From positions 2,542,001-2,606,000 of the forward strand of contig CM056876.1 of the NCBI GenBank assembly GCA_029876055.1: a stretch of 64,000 bases of DNA, in the 5' to 3' direction. The DNA is from Madurella fahalii. Lineage: Eukaryota; Ascomycota; Sordariomycetes; Sordariales. How positions within the stretch are numbered: the stretch's first letter is position 1; each line of letters starts with the position of its first letter. Both the position numbers and the translations under genes were made by a program. Of this stretch, positions 24,422-36,238 are shown in pieces. Below the pieces are notes generated by a model. The model ran no database searches, had not been told where the DNA came from, and was given only the letters and a program-made list of their open reading frames with translations.

Positions 24422-25525
24422 TCACCTACCCTCCATCCCCACCCCATCCCCCATACTGTTACTACTGCTACTACCAGCACCACTCCAGATCCCAGTCCCA
24501 ATCCCAATCCCAATCCCAATCCCCTCCTCGGGCACGCACAGCCCCGCCAGCTTGTCGTCCAGCCACCGCGCGAGCTCCTCCACCTGCCGCCGCATCGCCA
24601 GCACGCTGCTCCCGGATATCGTGGCCGTCGTGGCGGCACTGGCCGTCGACACCCCGCCGGTGGTGTGCGTGGTGTGGGTGGTGAGTATGCTGGCCGATTC
24701 CGAGGGGGAGCCGAGCGGGGGCGGGGTGGTTGCAGCAGCAGCTGCTGCTGTTTGGGATTGGGAATGAAGGCGGGGGGTGGTTGGTCGTGTGGATGACGAC
24801 GACGGTGGCGGCGGCGCCGGCGGTTGGTGGTTGGAGGTCGTTACGGAGGGCGAGAGAGGCGGTAATGCCGTTGGGGAGAGGTCGTTCGTCTCGGCATCGG
24901 TCGGGGCGTGGCCGTTGTTTTGGGCTTGCATGGTGGGCGTTGTGGGTCGGCGCGTGGGTGTTGCTGTTCCGCTCGCGATCGCGCTCGCGCTCCCGGCGCC
25001 GGCGCCGGCGTTGGCGTTTAAAGCGTGCTGCTGCTGATGACGGTGGTTATGGTGTTGGTGAGCATGGGTTGCTGTCCTCCCTCCTCCCGGCGCTGCCCCT
25101 TCGGTGCCGCCCATGCAAATAAAGAGCATCCCGCACCTCAGGCGGCGGATGACAAATACGGCGCCGCTGTCGAGCTGCACCGTGACGGCCGGCGGGGAGT
25201 GTTTGCTCGTCTTCTTGGTTGTGATGGTGCTCCCCGACGGGATCGTCGCTGCTGCTCCCGGGGACGATGGCCCTGGGTCTCCTCCTGCTGCCGTCGGGCC
25301 GCTTGTTGATGCTGGCCCTTGAAGGGCCCACAGCGAAGCGGCTACTGCGCATTGCCTGCGGAGGGCGCTCGCGGGGAGGTTGCTCGCGTGAGCGAGTAGA
25401 TTGCCAGCGGGCGTGGTCAGCATGGCAGCGTGGATGTACGGGGAGAGGTTGGCGCGGAGGAAGGACGTGACGCGCTTCGTTAGGAGGAGCGGAGGGGGTG
25501 GCGGCATGGGCATCACTCGGGACAT
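24422..25525 (-). CDS. Roadblock/LC7-fold protein, LAMTOR2 (Ego/Ragulator)-like, with large insertion
   Basis: An uninterrupted frame from the ATG at 25525 gives 367 residues. Three separated blocks match the order of a LAMTOR2 roadblock domain: residues about 17-70 (a helix, then TTPAGNLLAHAS and a helix ending AASLWAL), about 113-140 (AVTVQLDSGAVFVIRR then GMLFICMGG), and a final helix at about 307-330 (AMRRQVEELARWLDDKL). LAMTOR2-type proteins are scaffold subunits of the vacuolar/lysosomal complex that anchors Rag GTPases and TORC1. Here the domain is split by about 40 residues of Ser/Gly/Pro sequence and then about 165 residues of low-complexity sequence rich in His, Thr, Ser, Ala and Pro. 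The C-terminal Gly-Ile repeat comes from a hexamer microsatellite. Whether part of the insert is an intron is unresolved. The fold assignment is by eye. Confidence 0.68.
   Translation of the reverse strand: MSRVMPMPPPPPLLLTKRVTSFLRANLSPYIHAAMLTTPAGNLLAHASNLPASALRRQCAVAASLWALQGPASTSGPTAAGGDPGPSSPGAAATIPSGSTITTKKTSKHSPPAVTVQLDSGAVFVIRRLRCGMLFICMGGTEGAAPGGGRTATHAHQHHNHRHQQQHALNANAGAGAGSASAIASGTATPTRRPTTPTMQAQNNGHAPTDAETNDLSPTALPPLSPSVTTSNHQPPAPPPPSSSSTRPTTPRLHSQSQTAAAAAATTPPPLGSPSESASILTTHTTHTTGGVSTASAATTATISGSSVLAMRRQVEELARWLDDKLAGLCVPEEGIGIGIGIGTGIWSGAGSSSSNSMGDGVGMEGR
24490..24525 (-). repeat. Hexamer microsatellite (TCCCAA-like, 6 units)
   Basis: Tandem TCCCAA/TCCCAG units encode the Gly-Ile repeats at the C-terminus of the roadblock-like protein. 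Confidence 0.85.
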
Positions 25526-26010
25526 CTTGGTGGTTTCGGCGGCGGCGGCGCCACGACTTATGTCGGCGGGCAATGGCGTTTGGAAGAGGAAATACGACGG
25601 GAGGTTGGAGGAGCTGGAGCTGGATTGTGGGAGTAAGGCTGGCGCGGTGGGGATAAGCACCAGGAGGTATCGGCTACTTATCGATAAGACATGCACAAAA
25701 GGTCAGGTCCTGTTTGCAGTGTGGAATAGTCCCCACACGGTGAGGTCGTCCCTCCCCCTCCCCCTTTCAGCTGCAACCCCTTGGAAATAGTGATCATTGA
25801 GAAGCAACCTGTTATGCAAACTAGCTGGCATGAAGGCAATATCATCAACTTTCCCATGAACTGAGTTGAATTGTGCTCTTCAGAAGACTATCGTTACAGT
25901 GCATTCGCTCCCACCAACCTTGGGGTATATCTCCTTGCTAATCCCTACAGGACATATATACGCGTGATCACCTCGTCGTCGGGGATCCACTCCTCGTACA
26001 TTTATGCCGC
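25526..26010. other. Intergenic region upstream of the roadblock-like gene
   Basis: Holds the promoter of the minus-strand roadblock-like gene and the 3' end of COX15. The frame of the former stays open to 25696 and includes an ATG there, so a longer N-terminus is possible but looks non-conserved. Confidence 0.5.
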
Positions 26011-27557
26011 CTATAGCTGCTTTTTCTCCGCAATTTGTTTCGCAACCTTCGCACCCGCAGCCTCAGCCTTCACCCGGGACGGGTCTTTCAGCGCCTTCTG
26101 CACCAGCGCCAGGGTGTGCTTCGGCACGCGCAGACGGTGGCCAACGAGCAACGCCCCAGTCAGCAAGGCGAGCGCGCATGCTTGGTGGACAGCCGCGAGC
26201 GAGATCGGAACCATGTAGATGAGGGTGCTGATACCAAGAGCAAGCTGGGTTGACACGAGATGGAGCAGGCCGGTCGTACCTCTGCGAACATTCCTGGGCA
26301 TGGCCGCCTTGACTCTGCCCGTCCGGCTATACGCGAAGAGGGCCACCACCGCGGTGAAAGTGGTCATGGCGAGGACTCGGTGATCAAACTGGACGAGGGA
26401 GGGATTCTCGAGCATGTTGCGCCATACCAGGTCGGACCCGTCTTCCTTGCGGCAGTAGAACTTGTCGAAGAGCTCCGACTTGGGCGGCATGTAACCATTA
26501 CCCATCGCAGGGAACTCATTGTAGATGAGTCCAGCGTCGAGGCCGGCGACGAGGGCGCCCGAGAGCACAGTCGTGAAGATGAGCACCGTGAGAGCAGCGA
26601 CGGAACCGCGGAGGACCTTCAGCGCTGGTGATTTCAGCGCGGCGAATTGCTTGGCGGCCGCCTCGGGGTCGCGAAGTGCGCGGTGCGTTCGGAGGACACC
26701 GAGGCCAGTCAGGAGCATCCAGGAGTAGCAGACGAAAGCGGTTGCGAGGTGCGCAGCGAGACGGTACTGGCTGACACGCGGGTGAGAGCCGGGGGCGAGC
26801 AGGTCATCCTTCAGCCCGGACTTGACCATCCACCAGCCGATAAACCCCTGGAAACCGATCAAGCCGGAGATGCCGACCAGGTGCACCGCTGTTCGGGGCG
26901 TCACTCGGCGACGGGCGATGAAGTAGATGGTGGGCAGCACAAACGAGAGTCCGATGAAGCGGCCCCATTGCCGGTGTATCCATTCCATGTAGTAAATCTT
27001 CTTGAACTCGGCCAGGTCCATGTGCGGGTTGATCATCTTGTACTCGGGAGAGGCGCGGTACTTGTCAAACTCGGACTCCCAGTCGGCAGCCGACATGGGC
27101 GGAAGCGAGCCCGTGACGGGCCTCCATTCGGTGATGCTCAGGCTGCGCGTCTGTTAGTCCCTGGTGTCGAAGGCCAGCCATGCCAACCCACATACCCCGA
27201 CTCGGTCAACCTGGTCAGTCCGCCAAAGACCACGATGCCAAAGACACTTGCCGCGCTGCCGAGAAGCCAGTAGCCCACCACCTTGGCGTTAGTCTCAGGG
27301 AACGACGAGGATTTTGCCTTTGCGAAACCGTCTGTGGTTGGCGTAGCTTCTTTGGCTCTTGCGATGTCATTGCTCAGCATCTCGAGCGGCGACTTGGACT
27401 CTGTCGTGGCATATCTTCGGGGCGCTCGTACGAGCTTCAGGATGCCTGAAGGTTGCGGCGACAAGTTGTGCTGTTGGCGCAGGCATTGGCCGCACACAAA
27501 CTGCGACCGCGCCAGGTGGGCAGCAGCCCTGCGTAGGCCGAGCTGGAAGAAGGCCAT
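26011..27557 (-). CDS. cox15: Heme A synthase COX15, mitochondrial
   Basis: Exons 27557-27196 and 27142-26011 (minus strand) encode 497 residues. COX15 hydroxylates heme O to make heme A for cytochrome c oxidase and sits in the inner mitochondrial membrane. The junction restores the family motif GGLTRLTESGLSITEW. Conserved histidines for heme appear in MEWIHRQWGR, YRLAAHLA, VQFDHRVLA and AVHQACA, spread over eight hydrophobic segments. The N-terminus is Arg/Ala-rich with a mitochondrial presequence character. Downstream basic and Ala-rich residues end in KKQL. Assignment is firm. Confidence 0.96.
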
Positions 27558-30343
27558 CGTGGTGGCTTCGCGCCGGCGATGGCGGGACGTTGTGTCGTGA
27601 ACCCTCCGCTCTCAAGCTGATCTGACCGAGGTCAAATGTTCGACTGTTCCAGTTCCTGATAATCAGCCCACCTTTTTTTATTTTTAGGGAGCTTCGGGCG
27701 GTGTCCTAGCCGTGCGCTGCCCCACATCTACCCCCATTGGGCAATCCAATCCCTCCAATCATTTTTCCTGCTTCAATTTGCTGGAATCTCTCATCGGATG
27801 ACTCGGTAGTTCGGACCTACAACCTGAACGCCCGTTTATATAACTCGACCCCTACGTTCGTGGTGCCCGTCGTTAGTATTGAGGATCTCTTTTTGGTAGT
27901 AGCCCGCTTTTGCTCAACGTCCAGGGTTTTTTTTTTTTTTGGATAGATATTCGAACCAACTTTTCTCATACACTGGGTTCAGAAACTTCGGGTGCTCATT
28001 GCCAATGTCTGTGTGATCGCAGGTGTCCGGCATACGTAATAAATTAAAGGCCATCACCAGGCGTGGTGCTCAAGGCCCTTGGTCGTGCCGCGACGAGCTG
28101 CATCGTTCGTTGAACCGTTTGCCTCAGTTTCGCTCACTTCAAGTTAGCTAACCACCTCCCCGAACCATCGCCCGACCACCGAATGTTGAGACGAATAGGC
28201 CGAACGAAGCAGCATCTGCAATTTCCTTTTTATTTTATTATTGTTATTATTTGATTCTAGTTATATACTGTAAGCTCTTTCATGAGGAGATATAAGGAAG
28301 ATCAAATGATCACAGTGACAGGATCAGCTCGGTAATACTTCTTGTTCCATTGAACTACTAGCTTTAGAATGCTCAACTCAGATACAGGGGGAAAGAAACT
28401 ACCGTAATCTTCTCAGCATCATCAACACCACGCACTCATCACCATACTTGTCGGGATCTGCAATACTCTCCAACCGCCAAAAGCACCTCAGGAAGGGGCC
28501 TGAAGAAAGGGGTCACGGCGTTTAAAACGACCTAACCGCCCTTGCTGTGCTCCGGATCTGCGCTCTTGCATCGCACCGTCGTACGGAGCTCCGAGGCACG
28601 CCGTGGGGAGCCAGTGGTTGTATTGTGCTGGGGTCCCTATATGTCCTGAGCTTCCATTTCCATGTATGGAAGGGGTTGGTGATTACGTATTTAACCCGAA
28701 GCAGGCTCATCCGGATTCCTCACCCTTTTGCTGGCTTGCAGCATGTTTCAAAAGACGGCAGCCGACGAGCCCGAGCGTTCTTTGCTGCAATTCGTTGCGA
28801 GATCTGCATCGAGCCAGATGCCAAGAGTTACAGATGTCCAGCGATGAGCCTGCCTGCCGCTTGAACAGAGACACCAGGGCTCTAGAAAGGCCGAGCCGGC
28901 TCATGTTTGGCACCCCTGTAGAGCCTCTGCCCTGCCAGATCTTTGGATGTTTTGGGACAGGTACGGTACATCAAAAGTGAACATCCAGTTTTGCGTCACA
29001 GAGCCAAGCTCCCAATGCCGAGCCGCGACCCCAGGATCGCACAGATCGCGCCCTCTTGCATGCACCCCTGCCGCGCCCCCGGTTCTTCGCCATCTCTTGC
29101 CCCAACATCAGGGCAGGGCAAGTTCTGCCGAGTTAGCACTTCAGAGAGCCGCACATCCTGGTTCCTGTTGTTACACGTAGTTCTCGCCGGGGGATGAGCA
29201 CCTAATGAGTGCGGAGAATTTGGAACTCAAGCGCTCTTTGTTTAGATAAACAGAGAAATGACGGTTCATCTTGATGTGGCCCTTTTAAACCATCCATGAC
29301 TTGGGAGTGCCGCAGCACTCCTCCGCGCTGAGACTTGGGTGGAGAACAGCAAGACTCCACACACCCTCAAGATCAAAATGCCCGACTGGTAGTCCGGAGC
29401 GGCTGCCGAGGGGCATTAAGCAAGTGGGACCGTTTCACAACAGCCCGCTGACAGATTCGTTCTCGAGGGCGGCGGTCTCGTCTAGCCATTGTCAGAGGTT
29501 TTGGCGTCAAGATTGTGTTCTAGGTTCCCAAAATGGACGGCCTAGACCAGCGGCTCCGCCCGAGATCCCCTGGGCGCTGCAGTGGAAGCAAGCTACCGTT
29601 TGGGGCTGATGCCAAGATTAAACCTTGGCTCATCGAACTGCCAGAGCAAGCCCACGAGAACCTGCCATCCGGGCTTGAGATTCGCCCAGCAGTTGGACGA
29701 TCCATACCAAACATCTCGTCGGATCACTGTTTGCGACGATCGGCGTGCAAGAGGGTGTCTTAAGGGCGTTGGAAGCCCGACGGCAACCGTTGCATAGACG
29801 CCGTCACCATCCTGTCTAGGGGAAGCCGCTGCTGTGCCTATCACACCCGTCCCTCTGTCAACCAGGGCTCTCGCTGCTTATCTTCCCCCTAGTCGCCCCT
29901 GTCGCTCACAACGCACGAGTCGCGCACTTGTCGCACGCCAAGCTGTTGATCTGCGGCAGGTTGCCTATCCGCATACTAAAGCGAGGCCAAGCATCGAAGC
30001 AGGTGTGCTTCGACTTCTTGGCTCCGAGTTGGAGTTGTTTGGTTCTACTACCGGTCCTCAGGAGGACTTATTATTCCCTTCCTTTCGATAGCATCTGTTT
30101 TGGCCTTCTTTCTCTTCTCTTCCTCTCTTTTCCGCCGCCGCCTCTGGATGGTTGGCCTCGTACGCTAGCATTTATTTCCTTTCTTTACTTTTTTTTTTTT
30201 TTTTTCTTTTCTTTTTTCTCTTCTTCTTTTCTCTCTTATACTTGGTTGAAGCCGCGGGGCGGCTTCGCCTGTGTGTTTCCAGCATTGCGATCGGCTAGTC
30301 CTGGGCAAGAGGCCTGGTGTCTGCTCTGCCCCTGACGATAGCA
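27558..30343. other. 2.8-kb divergent intergenic region
   Basis: Contains the promoters of COX15 (-) and the ZIP transporter (+). T-rich runs occur near 27926-27940 and 30189-30205. No convincing coding frame or RNA gene was found. Confidence 0.5.
30100..30238 (+). promoter_or_regulatory. CT-rich leader/promoter tract of the ZIP gene
   Basis: A strongly pyrimidine-rich stretch, including a run of 17 T at 30189-30205, ends about 105 nt before the ATG of the ZIP transporter. CT-rich blocks near transcription starts are common in highly expressed fungal genes. The function here is inferred from position only. Confidence 0.4.
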
Positions 30344-31945
30344 ATGGCGGAAGACGCCACGGGGCAGGTCTCCGAGATGGACCTCACTGGTGGCAAGCCG
30401 CTATGCGGTAGTGGCCAGGAGGTCGGCGATTACGATCTTGGCCTCCATGTTGCGGCTTTGTGTAAGTCAAGATTGAGTTGCATCCTGCCGCAGTTAACCT
30501 GCAACCGTTGTCTGGTTAGCTAACGTCTCGTTCAGTCATGGTTCTTGCTGCCTCCATCTTTGGCGCCGGCTTCCCGGTCGTCGCGAAGAAGGTTAAGTGG
30601 GTGAAGGTGCCTGCTAGGACATTCTTCATATGCAAGCACTTTGGAACTGGGGTCCTGGTCGCTACGGCATTTGTTCATGTAAGATGCCTGCAAACTGGGA
30701 TGTGATCAGAGTAGAATGAGCCATTAACGGTCGGAATAGCTGCTCCCGGTGGCCTTTGGAAATCTGACCGATCCCTGTCTTCCGGATCTATTTACCGACC
30801 AGTACCCGGCCATGCCTGGCGTCATCATGATGGCCTCCATGTTTTGTCTTTTCGTCATCGAGATGTACCTGAATGGCAAGATGGGCGGGCACTCTCACGG
30901 CGGGCCCATGGGTTTTGAGAGGCAGCCTGCTCTCCCGCAAGCTCCGGTTGCGGCGAACCGAAGCGCTGCTCCTCCGCGTCCCCCGAGGTACACGAGCGCG
31001 ACCGATTTCGAGATCGAGGATGTCGAGTACGAGAAAAAGATGGCGCAGAAGATGTACGAGGAGAAAGTACAGGACCACCGGCGCGAGAACCCGTTCGCCG
31101 ATAGCGATAGCGACAGCGACAGCGACAATGTCCGTTCCGAGATGCCCCCGTGGTTCGTCGTCTTCTACGAGCAATATGTCCGCCAGAGGCTCGAGATGAT
31201 CAACATGATCAAGGCGAGCTCTCAGGAGTACAGCAGCGATTTATCGGCCAAACGCCAGACCATGGTTACCCCGCCGCCGGATATCAACTCCCCCTACGTT
31301 GACGTCGAGACGGGACAGGCGGTTGACCCGGCTGTGTACCGCAAGATGTCGATGAACATTACGCTCCTCGAGGGCGGGATCCTGTTCCATTCGGTCTTTG
31401 TCGGCATGACTGTCAGCATTACGATTGACGGCTTTGTGGTTCTGCTCGTAGCAATCCTCTTCCACCAAATGTTTGAGGGTCTCGGTCTTGGGTCGCGTAT
31501 CGCTGCTGTTCCGTATCCCCGCAACAGCATCCGCCCGTGGGTGCTGGTCGTTGCTTTTGGAACGACTGCGCCGATCGGCCAGGCTATTGGTCTAATCGTC
31601 AGAGATTCGTATGATCCCAACAGCGCCTTCGGACTGATCATGGTGGGCGTATTCAATGCAATGTGAGTGGGACTATAGAAAGCGGGAAGGGGGTTGTTGT
31701 TCGGGGCATAAGCTGATGGTCCATAGCTCGTCTGGTCTACTTCTGTACGCCGCGCTTGTCGACCTGCTGGCCGAAGACTTCTTGTCCGAAGAAGCCCAAA
31801 ACATGACCAAGAAGGACAGGATCACGGCGTTTTCCTTTGTGATCCTCGGAGGTAAGACCGTGTTGGATCCAGGTCCGAACCTAAAACTGTATGCTGACGA
31901 GTGCCGCCAGCCATTGGCATGTCTATTGTCGGTGCCTTTGCATAA
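30344..31945 (+). CDS. ZIP-family zinc/iron transporter
   Basis: Five exons, 30344-30461, 30536-30678, 30740-31662, 31727-31851 and 31911-31945, join to 447 residues with all phases matching. N-terminal GDYDLGLHVAAL and ARTFFICKHFGTGVLVATAFVHLLP form the first membrane helices; the metal-binding transmembrane motif is LLEGGILFHSVFVGM followed by ILFHQMFEGLGLG. Eight membrane segments are expected. The cytosolic loop between the third and fourth is long, with a short His/Gly cluster (GGHSHGG) and a Ser-Asp repeat (DSDSDSDSDN). Family members import Zn(II) (Zrt1/Zrt2) or act in organelle membranes; location cannot be decided here. The last exon codes for only 11 complete codons. Confidence 0.93.
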
Positions 31946-34200
31946 ACTATGCACATCACTAGGATACGGTTGTACGATAGTAGACCGGCAACTTCTACCG
32001 ACAAAAGCACCGCAACCTGAGACTCGTAGCCCAGTATATCTCCCTCTCATCAACCGAGAACCGTCAGCCAATCTGCTCGTTTCTTGGTTGCAACACGAAC
32101 ACAGCGTACGCAAAATTTGGGGTGTCGGAGCAAGGCATCGATCGACCGCTGTCAAAGGCGGGAGGCGCGCAAGGGCAAAGGAAGTGTGTTGTAACAACCC
32201 CCCTTCACTTTTTTTTTTCTCTCCACCATGGGGATCCCCTTTTGAACTGCATTGGAAAAAGGAGAATACGACAAGATTACCCCTGGTGCACAAAGTTCGG
32301 TTGGTGTTCTAATGTCAGAGGAGAGGATGTATCATGATGATTGATAGCAACGCGGGGTCCGAAGGAAGGGGGATGTTGGCCGGATCGGCGGGAGAAATAA
32401 TCTTCTGTCCAGGTTGGATGTTACGGCTGACTTGGCAAGAGGTCTGGAGAGTACATGTGTATATTTCTTCCACAGCACTGTATATACGAGACGCCGGATG
32501 CTACGGCGGTAGGAGAAACCTACCGCTGTGCAGAGATAGAGGGGATAGATATTGAATACACGGATAAAACGATGCCAACGTGCTGCGGTACCCTGCCGAC
32601 TTGATTGAGACGAACCTGAGAGAAGAATGGCTGCTTTATGAGCTAAACCATTGGCGGAACGGTTCAATCTATCTCCAACGCCGATTGGCCCTGATGGCGA
32701 CTGCCGGTGAAGAACTTGTGTCACACACACACTGGAACACGGTCCGTCCCGGAGAAGAAGAAGAGTAAGAGGGAAGGATATCTATTTATACAAGCTAGAG
32801 AAACAGGACAGAGGCTGAGCCAGGAAAGCAATTCGGGTAAGCTTTCCCACTGATATCTGCAACGCCGGAGAAAAGGAAGGAGAAACACGTACCGCGGGCT
32901 TTTGGCCTAGGATTCGTCTCTCGGCAGTGAAGAGTGTGGCTGTGTTGACAGAGGTTAGGCAGGGGGTGTCGATCGTGCGGGACTGGGCGGTTACATCCCG
33001 GATACTGCTGCGGGGGCCGGGTAGGTGTTGCTAGTGTACATACCTAGTATCACGGGAATTATGCGTTTCGCTGAGGTGAGGAATGAGGCTGAGGCCTAGA
33101 GTGGTATCTTTGAAGGGGGCGGGTGTGCCGTTTCTGGAAGGTAAGAGCCTGTGGATGGTGTTGGCCCTTTGGGCTTCATTTGAGGGTTCGGAGGATTTGG
33201 GTGTCGCACGAACTACTAAATAATTCTTCAGAATAAAGATGCTAAAAATCCATTAACTAGCTGCTAGCCCTGCAAACCTTGGGCATTGTGTGAATGGCCA
33301 TCTGAGAACGAAGAGTTTCATCCTTGGGGCTTACTACTAAGTAGTACCTTACATGACAACTCCCACTTGACCGCGACAAAGCCATGTCGGGAATACACTG
33401 TAGTTGCGCCATTGCCAACATTCAAGCTTATTCTTCCTACTCGCACCTTTGGGACAAGACACACTCTGCCCCCAGCTTGGTTTTGACCCCAACCCACGTA
33501 TCGATCTTGCAGTACTTTTTCAGGCCGAGTCCTTTACCAACTGCCGTCCAGCCTCCCAGCCGCCCCGTCGCCCCGCCGCTCAGCTCAACGGCGCAGCCCC
33601 CCGGTTCCAGACTACCGGGACAATTAGACGAATCAGACGCCGTGTTGATTACACTGACACCACCAGCACCCACCTCTTGCATGGCCTTTCAAGGCAGCGA
33701 GGCAACCGCACAGCTTCCTAACAGCTGAGATCGGAACTTTCAGACTGCGGTACTTGTGTAGCGATGGACAGATTCCGGAGCGGGGCCGCTGTGGCTACAC
33801 CCAGCTTACGTGCGTCTGCGTTTTATTTTGGGGGAGGGGGGAATGGCTTAGTGTTCTCTTTATTGACCCCCAACCGTCAATGCTCAATATCATAACTCAG
33901 CTGCTCCTTTCAGCTGTGCCATTGTCCACCAACATCACGTTTCATCTTTCTCGCTTGATAGAGATTACTCTCGATGGGTTTTAGCCCCGAAATGCGGCGG
34001 TTATTTTCGGCCATGGGCAGCAAGCACATAGTTGGATCTAGCAATCGTCAAGTGTGGCTAGCGGTGGTCCGTCTTGGGGTCTCTGCTCAGCAGAGTCACT
34101 TATGTGGCTGCTTCGGCCAGATTATCGTGATGAGTCCCTCATCTCTTCTCGTTCACGCGATGCCAAAAGCTGTCGTTGCCATGCGACTCTTTTCGTTCTG
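31946..34200. other. Intergenic region
   Basis: From the ZIP stop codon to the chosen start of the F-box-like gene. The frame of the latter stays open back to about 34054 without an ATG upstream in a convincing context, and an ATG frame at 33974 could be an unrecognised first exon. Otherwise no coding signal. Confidence 0.45.
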
Positions 34201-35900
34201 ATGACTTCACCCATGCGACACTCAGAGCTCTTCGAGATGCCAGGCAACATGTGCTGGCTCTGTCGCCGAGAAAGCGAACCTCTCCGCTACAACCACTCTC
34301 CAAATTCACAGGTCGCCTTATTCAGGACTGTCACGTTCTCGCAGGATACAGCTGGACTGGGAGGAATGGCAAGCATATCGGATATCTTCGCCGTGCCAAA
34401 GCATGCTACGCCACGCGGAGCCAGCAGAAGAACCAAGCCGTCTTCCTGTACGGAACACTCGGACTTTGACATACCCTTCCCCGTCTTCATCAAAAAGAGA
34501 CAGACATGGACTTTTAGAGTGCACGCCGAGTGTTGGGATCTAGTCTCTTGTCGTGTTTCCGACCCGGCCGCGTGCGCGACGGTTTGGTGCAAGGCTTTGA
34601 TCTCCCTCAACTGGAATCTCTACCCCCTTCTGTCGGGTCCCAGGATCCCCGAGACTCCAAGACTCTTGATGACGACAAAGCCGCCCTGCGGAAAGAATTA
34701 CCGTCGCCTGAGTCTGCAGCAGCTTCCCAGTTTTGAGGGTCTAGCAGCAGAGCTTGGGTTAAGCCATATTCCCACATTCCAGAAGGCAATTTCCCTCGAC
34801 CAACTTGGTTTATACGCACCAAGTCACGAATCTCTCGTCCGACCCGGCCAAGGAACCGATGTCTTTGCAAAGCTCCCCGAGGAGATCCTACAGCAAATCA
34901 TCCGGTTTACGCCGACTTTGGGCCTGCTCAGCCTCCGTCTTGCGTCGAGGCCGGCAGCATACGTCTCCAGAATGGCGGCACTACCGCGAAGCTTCTGGCT
35001 CAGCCGGTTCACTCCGCCGTTCGAGATGGGCTTTGCCTTGCCGGAGCGCCACGACCCGGATCTCGACTGGCGGGCGCTCTACTTCCTGATCAGGCGGGCA
35101 CTACGGCAGAACGTTATTGCTCTACCCAGAGCGGACAGTTTTCTAGCCAGGCTCGCGAAGAGGAGGCATTGGTGGGAGCGGCTTGGAGAGATTGCCGAGC
35201 TGTACTCGCATTGGGGCCCGGGGAGGGAGCTGGAGGGCATACAATTCACTGGGCCGACATGGCTGCACCATAAGAAGTATGCAGCTGCACAGCTGAAGGG
35301 GGACTGGGGAAAGGAGAGGCGTTACTTGACGGTACGCATGCCGTTTTCCGCGGCCGCCGGGACTCTCTCTGCTGTGGGAATGTCAACCGTCAAGCTGAGT
35401 GGCCAAAGGTATATCTCTGGGTTACGGTTCTTCTACGGGGGTTCTAGGTTGCCCGAGTGTCTTGGCTACGTACTGGAGCGGGCCGAAACGGTCGTCCATC
35501 TCGAAGAGGGCGAGTCTCTACGAGGAATCAAGGTCCGCTTCAATGCTGATGCTATTCAAGCCTTGAAGCTCGTTCTAGGGCGTCATCCGGGGGGTCTTCG
35601 TGTTACTGAGTGGATCGGAGATGTAGGCCCTGATCCTAGCCGGGAAGAATCCTCGCGGACAACAGCGCTGATGAGGAGTTCGGGTGAAGCCCCGTGCGAG
35701 GTTGCTGCAAGTTTCGATGTAAGCACAGCAAATGATTCCACTTGGCATTCAAGGCCACCACAGGGTTCACGATTTATGGGATGCTAATAGAGTCGCAGCA
35801 TTTCAGGATGCTTGCAATCGGGTTTCTAGAAGAGGCCGTCGCGAGCACAGACAAGGATTTAACATCATCGTGGTGGCCAGCAGGTGAGGGAAGCTATTGA
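34201..35900 (+). CDS. F-box-like fungal protein with N-terminal Cys motif
   Basis: Exons 34201-35718 and 35799-35900 join in phase 0 to 539 residues; the second exon restores SFDHFRMLAIGFLEEA at the C-terminus. Near the middle is an F-box-like helix pair, DVFAKLPEEILQQIIRF followed by LLSLRLASR, then SFWLSRF. F-box proteins are substrate receptors of SCF ubiquitin ligases through Skp1. The N-terminal part has CWLCRRES and further Cys/His residues (HAECWDLVSC) that might bind metal. The C-terminal region has aromatic and Gly motifs (ISGLRFFYGGSRLPECLGY) as in a fungal-expanded F-box family. The start is uncertain; ATG 34201 is the first in-frame ATG before the Cys motif with no competing one close by. 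Confidence 0.72.
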
Positions 35901-36238
35901 GTAGGTGTTAGCATTAAGAGTATATTCCTAGTCTTAGTCTCACAGGGCAGGTGGCGCGCCTGTAAACTAGTGGTGCTCTTCTGTGCAACCTCGAATGACC
36001 ACTTTCAACGAGGGAACAAAGATCTGTCCGGGAACACGTTGCTCATAGAATAGCAGACACAACAACAATCAATGATGTCGAATACCCGGACTGGGAATGC
36101 ACCACAACCTGAACAAAGAGGCACACATTCCAGTCTCAACCAACATAAGGCACTAGCTCCTCAGCTCGATATTATCCTCTCAAACACCACTATAGCATCT
36201 GATCCCACTTTGTCCTTCCGCGTCAACGTAACATCCCA
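35901..36238. other. Short intergenic region
   Basis: Promoter of the pseudokinase gene, ending in a CT- and A-rich leader. Nothing else seen. Confidence 0.5.

Noticed and set aside
24149..24796. 215-codon plus-strand frame overlapping the roadblock-like gene
   Set aside because: Low-complexity Pro/Ser sequence from the pyrimidine tract; antisense shadow.
27948..27962. T-arm-like sequence TTCGAACC
   Set aside because: No acceptor, D or anticodon arms can be folded around it.
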